From assembly GCA_003140095.1 (NCBI GenBank), contig PLIU01000272.1, forward strand, positions 1 through 34,793: 34,793 bases of DNA, given 5' to 3'. The translations under genes were made by a program, and so were the position numbers. Below are positions 15,557 to 25,500 of this stretch, one piece after another. Positions within the stretch are counted from its first letter, which is position 1; every line of letters begins with the position of its first letter. The notes beneath the pieces were generated by a model. That model ran no database searches and was not told the DNA's origin. It worked only from the letters and a program-made list of their open reading frames with translations. Source of the stretch: Verrucomicrobiales bacterium (GTDB lineage Bacteria; Verrucomicrobiota; Verrucomicrobiia; Limisphaerales; Palsa-1400).

Positions 15557-17764
15557 TCAATGCTTTCCAGGCAGGGCAAACGCAACCCAGGCGTCGCCGC
15601 GCGGGGTACCGAGATGCAGGACGCCAGTGGCCGGAATGACGACGTATTGACGGCCGGCGATTTCGTAGGTTGCCGGCGGGGCGCTGCCAGCCCATGGAAG
15701 TTGCGCCGCCCACAATTCCTTGCCGTTGGTCTTGTCGAAGGCACGGATTTTGTTGTCTCGCGTGCCTGAGCAAAAGACCAGGCCGCCCGCCGTGACGATG
15801 GCGCCCCCGTAATTCTCCGTGCCAGTTGGCGGCAGGCCTTTGGCTGCGAGGGCGGGGTATTCGCCAAGCGGAACTTTCCATTCTAGCTTCCCGGTGTTGA
15901 GGTCGATGCAGTTGAGCGTGCCCCAGGGCGGTTTGTTGGCGGGGTAGCCGTCCTGGTCGTAGAAACGCGGATAGCCGGCGTAGCTATAAACCGGCCGTTC
16001 GGTCTTTGGCGTCTCGGCGGGCATGGGGCGGTCTCGCAGCATGAGATAGTCCAGCAGCGCTTTGAGGTCCGCTTCGCTCAAAAGCGGATTGGCGGGCATG
16101 GCATTTTTGCCATTGCGGATTTGTTGGATGACGGCCGCGCCAGCGGCCCGATGGCGCAGTCCGCGCAAGGGCGGCGAAATGCCGACGCCCATCCGGTCCT
16201 TTCCGTGACAGACGGCGCAGGCTTTTTCGTACACCAATTGCCCGGCGGTTTTCGGCGCTTTGTCGTCGTCGGGCGGATCGTCATCGCGAAACATGGTGAT
16301 GGCCCAGCCGATGTGATTGGCCGAAACATAGAGCCGGCCCGTTTGGGCGTCGATGCACGCGCCGGTCCACTCGGCGCCGCCGTCGATGTCAAATAACAGC
16401 GTCGACTGGCCGTCGGCGCAAGGCATGAACCGGCCGGTGCGCATGCCTTTGAAACGGCTGCGGGCGTATTCGGACGCCTCCTCGGTGCGGTCGGTCAGAT
16501 CAGCTTGTGTAAACTCTAATTTTGCGAAGGGCTCGGGTAATTCGAGGTCCGGCTGGTAAGGCCAGGTTACCTCGCCGGGCACGTCGCTGGTGGGCGCGCG
16601 GCGCAAGCGGAAGGGGAAGATCGGTTTGCCGGTGACGCGGTCCAGCAGGAGGGTGTTGCCCATCTTGGTCACCGCCGTCACGACATCCACGCGCCGGCCA
16701 TCGCGCGTGATGGTGGCGAGGTTGGGCGGCCCGGAGATGTCGAGATCCCAAATATCGTGGCGTATCTCCTGAAAGTGCCAGAGGCGCCGGCCTGTATGGG
16801 CGTCGAGGGCCACGACGCAATTGGCGAACAGATTCTGGCCGCGATGGCGCATGCCGATGAAGTTTGGCTTGGGGGCCGCGGTGGAGATGTAGGCGATGCC
16901 GCGGCCTTCGTCCAAGGCCATGCCGGCCCAGTCGTTGGCGGCGTAATCCTCCGTCGTGTCCCATGTGTCGTAGCCGAATTCACCCTCGTGCGGCACGGTG
17001 TGGAAGGTCCAAAGTTGGCGGCCAGTGACGACATCAAAGCCCCATACATCCTTGAAATAGCCGGGCACGACGAGGACCTCCTGGTAAATGGCCGGAGCGG
17101 CGGAGGAAGCCCCGTAGCCGGGCCGGTCCAGCCCCGGCAGAGCGAGTTTCCCATGCTCGCCGAATATCTCCACGGGCCGTCCGGTCTTCGGATCCAGCGC
17201 GTAGAGGAATGGGCCGGAGGTGAACAGGATGCGCTCGGCGGCGTCTCGGCGGCCGGGCCAATAGATCAAGCCGCGGAAGGCCGGGCGGCCCTCGGGTTTA
17301 AAGCGCCACACTTCAACGCCGTTGGCGGCGTTGACGCCGACGACGTTGTCACCCGGAGTCGGCGTGATCATGATGTCGCGCACGATGATGGGATTGCATT
17401 CCAGAGCCACGCCGGAGTCCTGGGAATGATAGGTCCAGGCGACGGCCAACCCGGCGACGTTGCGCCGGTTGATTTGCGTGAGAGCCGAGTAGCGCTCGCC
17501 GCCGTTGTCCCCGTGCGAACGCTGCCATGTCAAGAATGTTTTCCGTTTGGGCAGGCCGTTGGCGGGCGTCAATTCGGCCGTGGTGCCGGCGGGAATGGTG
17601 GTGTAGAGCGGCAACTGCTCGCGCGCGGCGCGATCTTCGACGGCCCAGTAGTCATTGGTTGTCGCCGGCGTCTGGCCGGCGCGCGCTACCGCGACGGTTA
17701 CAGCCGCCAAGCCCACGGCGAACAGAGCGCGGATGTTGCCGCGAGAAAAATAGGATTTCATCAA
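15557..17764 (-). CDS. Secreted PQQ-dependent dehydrogenase with inserted cytochrome c domain
   Basis: 735 residues. The signal peptide ends near ARAGQ. An eight-bladed PQQ propeller is indicated by repeated tryptophan-docking blades such as LAVAWTYHSQDSG, GRQLWTFHTVPH, GRRLWHFQEIRHDIWD and GKELWAAQLPW. A c-type haem site CAVCH (516-520) with an axial Met in NAMPANP (about Met556) lies inside the propeller rather than at the C-terminus, since propeller sequence resumes at about residue 590. It oxidises an alcohol or sugar in the periplasm and passes electrons through the built-in haem; the substrate is unknown. No PQQ biosynthesis gene is in the window. Met1 and Met2 (17764 or 17761) are both possible starts. 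Confidence 0.92.
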   Translation of the reverse strand: MMKSYFSRGNIRALFAVGLAAVTVAVARAGQTPATTNDYWAVEDRAAREQLPLYTTIPAGTTAELTPANGLPKRKTFLTWQRSHGDNGGERYSALTQINRRNVAGLAVAWTYHSQDSGVALECNPIIVRDIMITPTPGDNVVGVNAANGVEVWRFKPEGRPAFRGLIYWPGRRDAAERILFTSGPFLYALDPKTGRPVEIFGEHGKLALPGLDRPGYGASSAAPAIYQEVLVVPGYFKDVWGFDVVTGRQLWTFHTVPHEGEFGYDTWDTTEDYAANDWAGMALDEGRGIAYISTAAPKPNFIGMRHRGQNLFANCVVALDAHTGRRLWHFQEIRHDIWDLDISGPPNLATITRDGRRVDVVTAVTKMGNTLLLDRVTGKPIFPFRLRRAPTSDVPGEVTWPYQPDLELPEPFAKLEFTQADLTDRTEEASEYARSRFKGMRTGRFMPCADGQSTLLFDIDGGAEWTGACIDAQTGRLYVSANHIGWAITMFRDDDPPDDDKAPKTAGQLVYEKACAVCHGKDRMGVGISPPLRGLRHRAAGAAVIQQIRNGKNAMPANPLLSEADLKALLDYLMLRDRPMPAETPKTERPVYSYAGYPRFYDQDGYPANKPPWGTLNCIDLNTGKLEWKVPLGEYPALAAKGLPPTGTENYGGAIVTAGGLVFCSGTRDNKIRAFDKTNGKELWAAQLPWAGSAPPATYEIAGRQYVVIPATGVLHLGTPRGDAWVAFALPGKH

Positions 17765-17891
17765 GTTGGCTGCCAGTATTGGTGAACGCGGGCTGGAAAG
17801 CCAGCGCGTTGAGATGCTGGTAGTGTCCTAAATTCGAAAAAGAATGAAGATTCGTGCAGAATTTTGGGGGAGCGCACGCGCCTCGCGAGCA

Positions 17892-17915
17892 GGGTTCAGC
17901 GTCCTCGCTGAACCC
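17892..17915. repeat. Perfect hairpin, 10-bp stem, loop TCCT
   Basis: Arms GGGTTCAGCG and CGCTGAACCC pair without mismatch. It is the first of two adjacent hairpins just before the group II intron 5' end. Neither has a T-run, so a terminator role is possible but unproven. Confidence 0.85.
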
Positions 17916-17925
17916 GCTTACCGAT

Positions 17926-17949
17926 GTCAGCGACGAGGGCGTCGCTGAC
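17926..17949. repeat. Perfect hairpin, 10-bp stem, loop AGGG, abutting the intron
   Basis: Arms GTCAGCGACG and CGTCGCTGAC pair perfectly. The last base lies two nucleotides before the GTGCG at 17952 that starts the group II intron. Some bacterial group II introns (class IIC) are known to insert just downstream of stem-loops, so this hairpin is a plausible target-site element. Confidence 0.85.
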
Positions 17950-17951
17950 TG

Positions 17952-18603
17952 GTGCGCTTGAGAATGAGCGTGCATTGGAGGGTGGAAGTCCCTCTGTGGG
18001 GGTGCTTCCCGGCACGAGTGGAAAGTAACGGCATCGCGGCGACGCGGTGTGGAGAGCAACCGGGAACGAAAGGACAGTCCGTAGAACGGACGGGCATTGG
18101 ACGCCCGCCAGACAAACTCGATTCTGCCTGATGCGACTGATGAGACTGCCAGTCATGAGCGAAATCCGAAGAACCGCCGGTAGCTGTTGGAGTTGTTGGG
18201 GAAGCGGATAGGAGATGGGGCGCTGCTGCGATTGATCGGGAAGTGGTTGAAGGCGGGGATACTGGAAGAAGATGGACGGGTGCTGCACCCGGATCTGGGG
18301 ACACCGCAAGGGGGAGTGATCTCGCCGGTGTTGGCGAACGTGTATCTGCACTATGTTTTGGACGTTTCTTGGAACCCTACCACATACCGCGCTCCAAGAT
18401 AGTCGAAACGGGCCGCACAGGCGTCGTGGATTCTTGCCAACGGGTATGGAAGATTGGACAGGTTCTGGCAGTGGACCTGTTTGGTCCCCACTACCGGAAG
18501 GCGAGTGCATAAGGAGCGAGTTGTTCTGAAGAGCCCGGTGCTGGAAAACTGCACGCCGGGATCTGTGAAGGAAGCGCCGGGCAACCGGCGTCCCAACCTC
18601 GAC
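17952..18603 (+). mobile_element. Degenerate group II intron (internally deleted)
   Basis: The 5' end reads GTGCGCTTG, matching the GUGYG consensus, followed by a domain I-like GGAGGGTGGAAGTCCCTCT hairpin. An RT fragment sits where domain IV is expected. Domain V is recognisable at about 18530-18566, starting GAGCCCGG with a GAAA tetraloop and closing CCGGGATC, and a domain VI-like hairpin follows at 18575-18590 (CGCCGG-GCAA-CCGGCG). The 3' end is placed near 18603 and is approximate. At about 650 nt, against roughly 2 kb or more for an intact ORF-bearing intron, most of domains I-III and most of the RT are lost. It should be non-mobile. Confidence 0.85.
18187..18363 (+). pseudogene. Group II intron reverse transcriptase/maturase fragment
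   Basis: About 58 residues reading [21 protein letters not shown] and then [22 protein letters not shown], the block with the conserved PQGG that is typical of group II intron RTs. The sequence breaks immediately afterwards: the catalytic YADD block, thumb, X domain and endonuclease are absent, as is everything upstream of the fragment. The frame runs on to a stop at 18400-18402 in unrelated sequence. It is a relic carried by the deleted intron and is not functional. Confidence 0.9.
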
Positions 18604-18633
18604 AAAATGATTCGAAATGAGGTTAACGCTTAT

Positions 18634-18655
18634 AGCCCGGTCCCCCGACCGGGCT
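18634..18655. terminator. Strong GC hairpin downstream of intron, possible terminator or REP element
   Basis: Arms AGCCCGGTC and GACCGGGCT form a perfect 9-bp stem with loop CCCC, followed by GGTTTTCA. A nearly identical hairpin with a similar tail (GAATTTTCA) occurs at 33817-33836, so it may be a dispersed palindrome rather than a dedicated terminator. It precedes the rhaA operon. Confidence 0.6.
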
Positions 18656-18765
18656 GGTTTTCAAAAACGCTCTAAGAACTGGGTTGCAACCGTAAATGGG
18701 CCGCGCCAGTTTTTGCGCTTGAAATCGTGGGCGCTCGGATTCCAAACTTACGCGCACCAGAATCT

Positions 18766-20034
18766 ATGACGTCAACAAAACGTATTCAGGCCGCGTATGG
18801 ACCGGCCCGCGATGCTTTCGCCTCTTTGGGGGTCGATACGGACGCCGCGCTGCGCCGGTTGGTTCAGATCCCGATCTCCCTCCATTGCTGGCAAGGCGAT
18901 GATGTGGGCGGGTTCGAAAACACCGGCAGCGAATTGGGCGGCGGCCTGGCCGTGACAGGCCATTATCCGGGCAAAGCGCGCACGGCGGATGAATTGCGGG
19001 ACGATTTGGAAAAAACTTACTCGCTGCTGCCGGGAAAACATCGGCTCAACCTGCACGCCTGCTACGCCGAGACCGGCAGCCGGCGGGTGGAACGCAACGA
19101 GTTGGATGCCTCCCATTTCAAAAATTGGATCGCCTGGGCCAAGGCGCGGAAATTGGGCCTGGATTTCAATCCGACTTTCTTTGCGCATCCCAAGGCCGCC
19201 GATGGCTTCACTTTGGCCCATCGCGACAAGGCGGTGCGCCGGTTTTGGATCGAGCACGGCGTGGCCTGCCGCAAAATCGGCGCGGCCATGGGCCGGGCGC
19301 TGGGCACGCCGTGCGTGACCAACGTCTGGATTCCCGACGGCTTCAAGGACACGCCTGTGGACCGCAAAGCGCCGCGCCACCGCCTGGCGGAGTCGCTCGA
19401 CGCCGTCTTCGCCGAACCGCTGGAGCCCAAATTTAATCTTGACGCCGTTGAGCCGAAATTATTCGGCCTCGGTTCGGAAAGTTACGTGGCCGGTTCGCAT
19501 GAATTTTATCTCGGCTACGCGGTGACGCGCCGGAAGCTGCTCTGCCTGGACGCGGGCCATTACCATCCGACGGAAACCATCGCCGATAAAATCTCGGCGG
19601 TGCTGTCGTCGCTGGATGAAATGCTGCTGCACGTCAGCCGGGGCGTGCGCTGGGACAGCGACCATGTGGTCATTCTTTCCAACGAATTGGAGGCCATCGC
19701 GCAGGAGTTGGTGCGCGGGGATTTTCTGGGGCGCGTTCATATTGGGCTGGATTATTTCGACGCGAGTATCAACCGGGTGGCGGCATGGACCATCGGCGCG
19801 CGCTGCATGATCAAGGCGCTGTTGCTGGCGTTGCTGGAGCCTATCGAGACGCTGCGGAAACTGGAGAACGAGGGCGATTTCACCTCGCGCCTGGCCTTGC
19901 TGGAGGAGGCCCGAACGCTGCCGCACGGGGCGGTGTGGGACGCTTACCTCGAGAACCAGGGGGCGCCCCCAGGCGCGACTTGGCTGGCGGAAGTGCAGCG
20001 TTACGAAAAAGACGTGCTGTCAAAGCGAAAATAA
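18766..20034 (+). CDS. rhaA: L-rhamnose isomerase
   Basis: 422 residues from the ATG at 18766, close to the usual length of about 420. The diagnostic N-terminal segment [15 protein letters not shown] (His40-Asp46 region) is present, as are [20 protein letters not shown] and [21 protein letters not shown] with the Asp/His metal-binding cluster. It converts L-rhamnose to L-rhamnulose in the cytoplasm using divalent metal. It is the first gene of a plus-strand run, with rhaT starting 19 bp after its stop. An upstream in-frame start at 18727 would add 13 residues without homology and is not preferred. Confidence 0.97.
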   Translation: MTSTKRIQAAYGPARDAFASLGVDTDAALRRLVQIPISLHCWQGDDVGGFENTGSELGGGLAVTGHYPGKARTADELRDDLEKTYSLLPGKHRLNLHACYAETGSRRVERNELDASHFKNWIAWAKARKLGLDFNPTFFAHPKAADGFTLAHRDKAVRRFWIEHGVACRKIGAAMGRALGTPCVTNVWIPDGFKDTPVDRKAPRHRLAESLDAVFAEPLEPKFNLDAVEPKLFGLGSESYVAGSHEFYLGYAVTRRKLLCLDAGHYHPTETIADKISAVLSSLDEMLLHVSRGVRWDSDHVVILSNELEAIAQELVRGDFLGRVHIGLDYFDASINRVAAWTIGARCMIKALLLALLEPIETLRKLENEGDFTSRLALLEEARTLPHGAVWDAYLENQGAPPGATWLAEVQRYEKDVLSKRK

Positions 20035-20053
20035 TCCAGGCGAAAGCCATGCT

Positions 20054-21226
20054 ATGACCCCAAACCCGTTCCTCGGCGTGTTTTATCACGCGCTCGGCGG
20101 CGTGGCCTCCGGCTCCTTCTACGTCCCCTACAAAGGTGTCAAAAAGTGGTCGTGGGAAACCTACTGGCTGTTGGGCGGTTTTTTTTCCTGGATCATCTGC
20201 CCTTGGACGCTGGCGTTGCTGTTAAGCAAGGACGTGCTCGGCGTGTTACACCAGCAGTCGGCGGCAACGCTGGAGTTGACGTACCTTTTCGGCCTGTTGT
20301 GGGGTTTCGGAGGCCTGACCTTTGGTTTGACGATGCGTTACTTGGGCATGTCACTGGGCATGGGAGTGGCGCTGGGGTACTGCGCGGCGTTGGGAACGTT
20401 GCTGCCGCCCGTTTTTAAAGTCTTTGTCCCGTCCGTCCCCGTGCCGGAGACGATCGTGGAGATAGCGAGCCATCATGCGGGACAGATCACGCTGGCTGGG
20501 GTGGCGGTTTGCCTGCTGGGCATCGGCATCGCCGCATTCGCGGGACTCACCAAGGAAAGGGAGATGCCGGAAGCGGAAAAGAAAAAGGCGATTGCGGAAT
20601 TCAGTTTTGGCAAGGGAGTTTTAGTGGCCACTTTTTCCGGCGTCATGAGCGCTTGTTTTTCTTTTGGGATCACCGCCGGCCATCCGATCAATGACGCGGC
20701 GATAGAGGCGGGCACGCCGGTTCTCTGGTCCGGACTGCCCCGGCTGATTGTCATATTGCTGGGAGGTTTCACGACCAACTTTGTCTGGTGTGTGTTTCTG
20801 AACCTCAAGAACAAGACCGGCTATCAATATCTGGCCTCGGAGGTGCGCCCGGAACATGCCGGCTTGAAAGCCCCTGCCGGCGAGCACGCTTCAGTGGCGG
20901 AAGTGGTGACGGCCATCATCTCGACGGATTTAAAGATACCGGTCCTCGGCAATTACCTTTTCTCGGCTTTCGCGGGCACTCTCTGGTATTTCCAGTTTTT
21001 CTTTTATTCGATGGGGGAAACGCAGATGGGCAAGTTTGCGTTCGCTTCATGGTCTCTGCACATGGGCAGCATCATTATTTTCAGCACCATGTGGGGCTGG
21101 ATTTTCCACGAGTGGAGAGGTTCCAGCAAAAAAGCGCATCTTTTGATCGCGGGCGGCATTGGCACGTTGATACTATCCCTCGCCGTCATCGGCTGGGGAG
21201 CTTCTCTCACGGCGCAGGGTCAATAA
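20054..21226 (+). CDS. rhaT: L-rhamnose/proton symporter RhaT family transporter
   Basis: 390 residues with about ten hydrophobic membrane segments, starting NPFLGVFYHALGGVASGSFYVPYKGVKKWSWE (split here: NPFLGVFYHALGG and SFYVPYKGVKKW are the family signature). LLWGFGGLTFGLTMRYLGMSLG and SACFSFGITAG are further RhaT-type segments. The central cytoplasmic loop is charged (KEREMPEAEKKKA). It imports L-rhamnose with H+ across the inner membrane and supplies RhaA. It is somewhat longer than the E. coli protein (344 residues), with an extra loop around residues 270-290. Adjacency to rhaA supports the substrate. Confidence 0.92.
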   Translation: MTPNPFLGVFYHALGGVASGSFYVPYKGVKKWSWETYWLLGGFFSWIICPWTLALLLSKDVLGVLHQQSAATLELTYLFGLLWGFGGLTFGLTMRYLGMSLGMGVALGYCAALGTLLPPVFKVFVPSVPVPETIVEIASHHAGQITLAGVAVCLLGIGIAAFAGLTKEREMPEAEKKKAIAEFSFGKGVLVATFSGVMSACFSFGITAGHPINDAAIEAGTPVLWSGLPRLIVILLGGFTTNFVWCVFLNLKNKTGYQYLASEVRPEHAGLKAPAGEHASVAEVVTAIISTDLKIPVLGNYLFSAFAGTLWYFQFFFYSMGETQMGKFAFASWSLHMGSIIIFSTMWGWIFHEWRGSSKKAHLLIAGGIGTLILSLAVIGWGASLTAQGQ

Positions 21227-21314
21227 GGAAAAGAGCACGAGGTTCCGCAACCGACGACCGTCGGCATACGGCTTCTGGGTTGCAATCCGACTGAGTTTGT
21301 GTTGCGCACAGACC

Positions 21315-21521
21315 ATGAGTGACACACTGACGGTCCGGGTCCCTGGACGCGAAAAGGATGTCTGGCAAAAGGTGGCGCGACATGTTGGCGAAGACCTGAG
21401 TGAATTTGCCCGCAAGGCCGTGCGCCAGCGAGTGCAAGCGGTGCAGGCCCAACAGGGTTCTCCTTGGGATGCCGGACTAGAAATCCCTCCAAATCCAGCG
21501 CCCGGGACGCCGAGCAACTGA
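21315..21521 (+). CDS. Small ribbon-helix-helix-like protein
   Basis: 68 residues from the ATG at 21315 (a GTG at 21297 would add six). The opening SDTLTVRVPGRE is a beta-strand typical of ribbon-helix-helix DNA-binding proteins, followed by two helices (KDVWQKVARHVG and LSEFARKAVRQRVQ) and a Pro-rich tail. Such proteins are antitoxins or repressors. No toxin-like gene is next to it; its neighbours are rhaT and a sugar isomerase, so a regulator of the rhamnose genes or an orphan antitoxin are both possible. The assignment rests on pattern only. Confidence 0.6.
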   Translation: MSDTLTVRVPGREKDVWQKVARHVGEDLSEFARKAVRQRVQAVQAQQGSPWDAGLEIPPNPAPGTPSN

Positions 21522-21595
21522 GCAGCATAATATTTGTCTCCAAATCCCCGCACTTTGCGCTTTGAACCGGGCGAGCTCTGCGGCATTTTGATCGG

Positions 21596-22516
21596 ATGCG
21601 CGTTGGCGTTTTAAGCCGCGGATTGGAGGAACTGGACTGGCTGCAAAAGCTGGGCTTTCGGTCCATGCAATGGATGCGCTTTGACGAAAGTCCGGCTGCC
21701 GCGCCGCTGGGCGATTGGAGACCGTTCGTGGAGCAATTCGCGATGGAGGCGGAGCGCCGGGGCGTGCGCATTTCGGCCATAGGCGCGCATTACAAGAATC
21801 CGCTCGATCCGAGGCAAACTGCATCCGCCCGCGCCATTTTCCAGCGCGCCATCGAGGTGGCGGCTTTCATGGGAGTCAAGACGGTGGCGGGTTTCGCCGG
21901 CGCGGTCATTGAGTTGGAAACCAACGAGCGCGGAGGGAACCCATTGTACAAACCGTTCGAGAATTTTTTCCCGCAATTGCTGGCGTTTTGGGAGCCATTG
22001 GCGCGGCAGGCGGCGGAGCGGAACGTGCGCATTGCCTTCGAGAATTGCCCCCAAGGCCCCTGGCACCTGCCGCTGATGCACTACAACACCCTAAGCCAGC
22101 CGGCCATGTGGGAGAGGCTCTTCAACGCTACCACCTGCCAGAACATCGGGCTGGAATGGGACCCCAGCCATTTGATGTGCCAGTTCATAGAGCCGGTGGC
22201 GACCATTCACAAGTTCGGCGCGCGCATCTTTCACGTCCACGCCAAGGACGCTTTCATCAACCGTCCGTTGCTGGAGACTTACGGCCTGTGCCATCCCGGC
22301 GTGGCGGAGCATCGCTTTCCCGGCCTGGGGCAGGCCAACTGGGCGGAGATTGTGCATGCCTTGTTGCGCGCCGGGTATGATTCGGATTTAAATATCGAAG
22401 GCTGGCACGACCCGGTTTTCCGGAACCACGACGCCGGCCCCAAACTCGAAGACGCCGGCCTGCTCATTGCCAAACAAACCCTCGAACGATATGCCGCCAC
22501 CACGGAGAAGAATTAA
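21596..22516 (+). CDS. Sugar phosphate isomerase/epimerase (xylose isomerase-like TIM barrel)
   Basis: 306 residues. A TIM barrel with the metal-binding pattern of the AP-endonuclease-2-like family: IAFENCPQGPWHLP (Glu ligand), GLEWDPSHLMCQ (Asp/His) and IFHVHAKDAFINR (His). A final NIEGWHDP supplies the last acidic ligand. Relatives isomerise or epimerise ketoses and other sugars. Its position, 74 bp after the small RHH gene and 36 bp before the large secreted haem protein, suggests a role in rhamnose or related sugar catabolism. The exact substrate is unknown. Confidence 0.85.
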   Translation: MRVGVLSRGLEELDWLQKLGFRSMQWMRFDESPAAAPLGDWRPFVEQFAMEAERRGVRISAIGAHYKNPLDPRQTASARAIFQRAIEVAAFMGVKTVAGFAGAVIELETNERGGNPLYKPFENFFPQLLAFWEPLARQAAERNVRIAFENCPQGPWHLPLMHYNTLSQPAMWERLFNATTCQNIGLEWDPSHLMCQFIEPVATIHKFGARIFHVHAKDAFINRPLLETYGLCHPGVAEHRFPGLGQANWAEIVHALLRAGYDSDLNIEGWHDPVFRNHDAGPKLEDAGLLIAKQTLERYAATTEKN

Positions 22517-22552
22517 TCTGGAACCCTGGAACTCAACAAGCAAGAATAAGCC

Positions 22553-25500
22553 ATGAGATATATTCAATGCAGACGATGGCAGGGGCTGATCGGGCTGACC
22601 CTGCTCTTGGCGGCCGCGGCGCGCGGCCAGACGCCACAGTGGATTTGGTCTTCGCCCAACAACAAATCCACGCAAGAGGAAGTCCGCTATTTCCGCAAGA
22701 CTTTTACGGTCCGGCAGGGGCTTCTCCAGGCCATCCTGACCGCTACCGGCGATGATCGCGCCGAGTTTTTCATCAATGGCAAAAGAGTCGCCTCCGTCAA
22801 GGAGTGGAAGTCACCCGCCTACAAGGATGTGAACAAAGAGATCGTGGTAGGGGAAAACGTGATCGCCGGGCGGTGCGTAAACGAGGAGAGTTACGCGGGA
22901 CTGATCGCGCGGCTGGACATGACTCCCACCAGCGGCTCCAAAGGCGCTTCCCGTGCCGGTTCGATCCAGACCGTGGTCAGCGACAGCACCTGGCTCTGGT
23001 TCGACCGCGAAGTGCCGAATTGGAACCGTGTCGGATTCGACGCGGACGCCTGGAAACCCGCCGTGAACATCGCGAAATTGGGCGACGAGCCGTGGGGGCA
23101 AGTTTTCGCGACGCGCGAAGCGACCAGCGCGGAGTCCATCCGCGTCGAGCCTGGCTTCACGGTCCAGTTGCTACACTCCGCCACCGCCACCGAAGGCTCT
23201 TGGATTTCCATGACCATCGACGACAAAGGCCGGCTGATCATTTCGCCGCAAGACCATGGCCCGTTGCTGCGCATGAGCCTGGCCCACGGACGTCTGTCCC
23301 AGATTGAGCGCCTTGACGCGCCCGTCGGAGAGGCCATGGGCCTGCTCTACGCGGACGACTGCCTTTTTCTGGACGGCCAAGGCCCGAAAGGCTGGGGGAT
23401 TTACCGGCTGCGCGCCCTGGGCGACGGCTTTGCCGCGCCGGAGCTTCTGCGCCCGATGAGCACCGGCGGCGAACATGGCTCGCACGCGATCGTGCTGGGG
23501 CCGGACCACAAACTTTATATTGTCTCCGGCAATTTTACCAAGGTGCCGTCCGACGCGCTGCCCAGTTCGCCGCATCGCAATTTTGCCGACGACCAATTGC
23601 TGCCGTGGGCGGATGACGGTAATGGGTTCGGCGCCGGTTTGCACGCGCCGGGCGGATTTGTCATGCGCATGGATGAGGATGGCCGGAACTGCGAACTCTT
23701 TGCCGCCGGCACGCGCAATACTTACGACATCGCCTTCGGCCCGGAGGGCGAGCTTTTTGGATTTGACAGCGACATGGAATGGGACTGGGGCACGGCGTGG
23801 TACCGGCCGACCCGTGTCAATCATTGGGTGGCGGGAGGCGATTACGGCTTCCGCGAAGGCAGCGGGAAATTTCCCGAATACTACGAGGACACGCTGCCGG
23901 CCACGCTGAATATCGGCCTCGGCTCGCCCACTGGCGTGATATTCGGAACGAAAGGCAAATTTCCCAAGACCTACCGCGACGCTTTCTTCATGGAGGATTG
24001 GACCTACGGCCGCCTTTTCGCCGTCCATTTGATCCCCGAGGGCGCGACTTACGACGCCACAGTCGAAACGATCTTGCATGGGAAACCCCTGGATTTGACC
24101 GCCCTGGAATTTGGCCATGACGGCGCGCTCTATTTCACCACTGGCGGGCGGGGCACCGAATCGGGCCTTTACCGCCTGACCTACACCGGGCCGCGCTTGA
24201 AGGAGCCGCGCCTGACGCCGGACGAGAAGGCCGCCGCAGAACAAGCGCGCGCGGCCAGCCGCCTGCGCCACGATTTGGAGCGCCTTTATGGAAAGCGCGA
24301 CCCGCGCATCGTCGATGAGGTCTGGTCCTCCCTGGGCAGTGAGGACCGCTGGATTCGCTACGCGGCGCGCCTGGCGCTGGAATCCCAGGATACGGCCTGG
24401 TGGAAGGACCGCGCCCTGGGCGAACCGGACACCGAAACCGGGCTGACCGCCCTGCTGGCGCTGGCGCGCCTCGGGGGCAAGGAGACGCAGCGCGACTTGC
24501 TGCTGGCGCTGAAAAAATTCCCGATGGCCGGCCTCAGTCAAGAACAAGAATTACTGAAGCTGCGGGTCCTCGAGGTCAGCTTCAGCCGCCAGGGGCGGCC
24601 GGACGCCGACCTCGCCCAACTGGCCATCGCCAAACTCGATCCGCTCTATCCCGCTGCCAGCGAAGAACTCAACCGCGAGTTGTGTCAGATCCTGCTTTAT
24701 TTGCAGGCGCCCGACGCGGTCGCCAAGACCGTGGCGTTGCTGGACAAGGCACCCACGCAGGAGGAGCAGACTTATTACGTCATGCGCTTGCGCAACATCA
24801 CCAACGGCTGGACGATGGACCTGCGCAAGGATTACCTCGGCTGGTTCGACAAGAACCGCGACCACATCGCGCATCCGCCCGACATCGTGCAATACTTCAA
24901 GGACGCAGAGCGCGATTACAGCGACGGCGCGAGCTTTCCGCGATTCCTGGAAAATTTCCGCAAGGAAGACGTCGGCACGTTGAGCGACGACGAGCGCGAG
25001 GAGCTGGCCGCGTTTTTGCCCAAGGAAGACAAGGCCGCGGCCGCCGCCGGGCCGGACCGAAAATTCGTCAAGGATTGGCGCATGACGGACCTGCTGCCGG
25101 ATCTGGCGAAAGCAAAAACGGGGCGCTCCTTTAAACAGGGACAAGCGGTTTTCGCCCAAGCGCAATGCATACAGTGCCATCGTTTTGGCAAGAGCGGCGG
25201 GTCGGTTGGGCCGGAACTGGCCGCCGTCTCCAGCCGGCTGACGGCGCGCGACATTTTGGAATCCATCCTCGAGCCCTCGAAGGTTGTTTCGGAACAGTAC
25301 CAAAATATAGTATTGACTATAAAAGACGGTGACGTTGTGGCGGGCCGCCTGATCGAGGCCAACGACCAAAGCCTGGTGCTGATGACCGACCCCATTCACC
25401 CGAACAAGGTGGAATTTCGCACGGCCGACGTGCTCTCGCGCCGCCCCTCCAAGATTTCGCCGATGCCCGAGGGTTTGGTCAACTCGTTCACGGAGGATGA

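Noticed and set aside
23171-24547. A 458-residue minus-strand open frame
   Set aside because: It is antisense to the propeller/haem protein and shows no domain signature.
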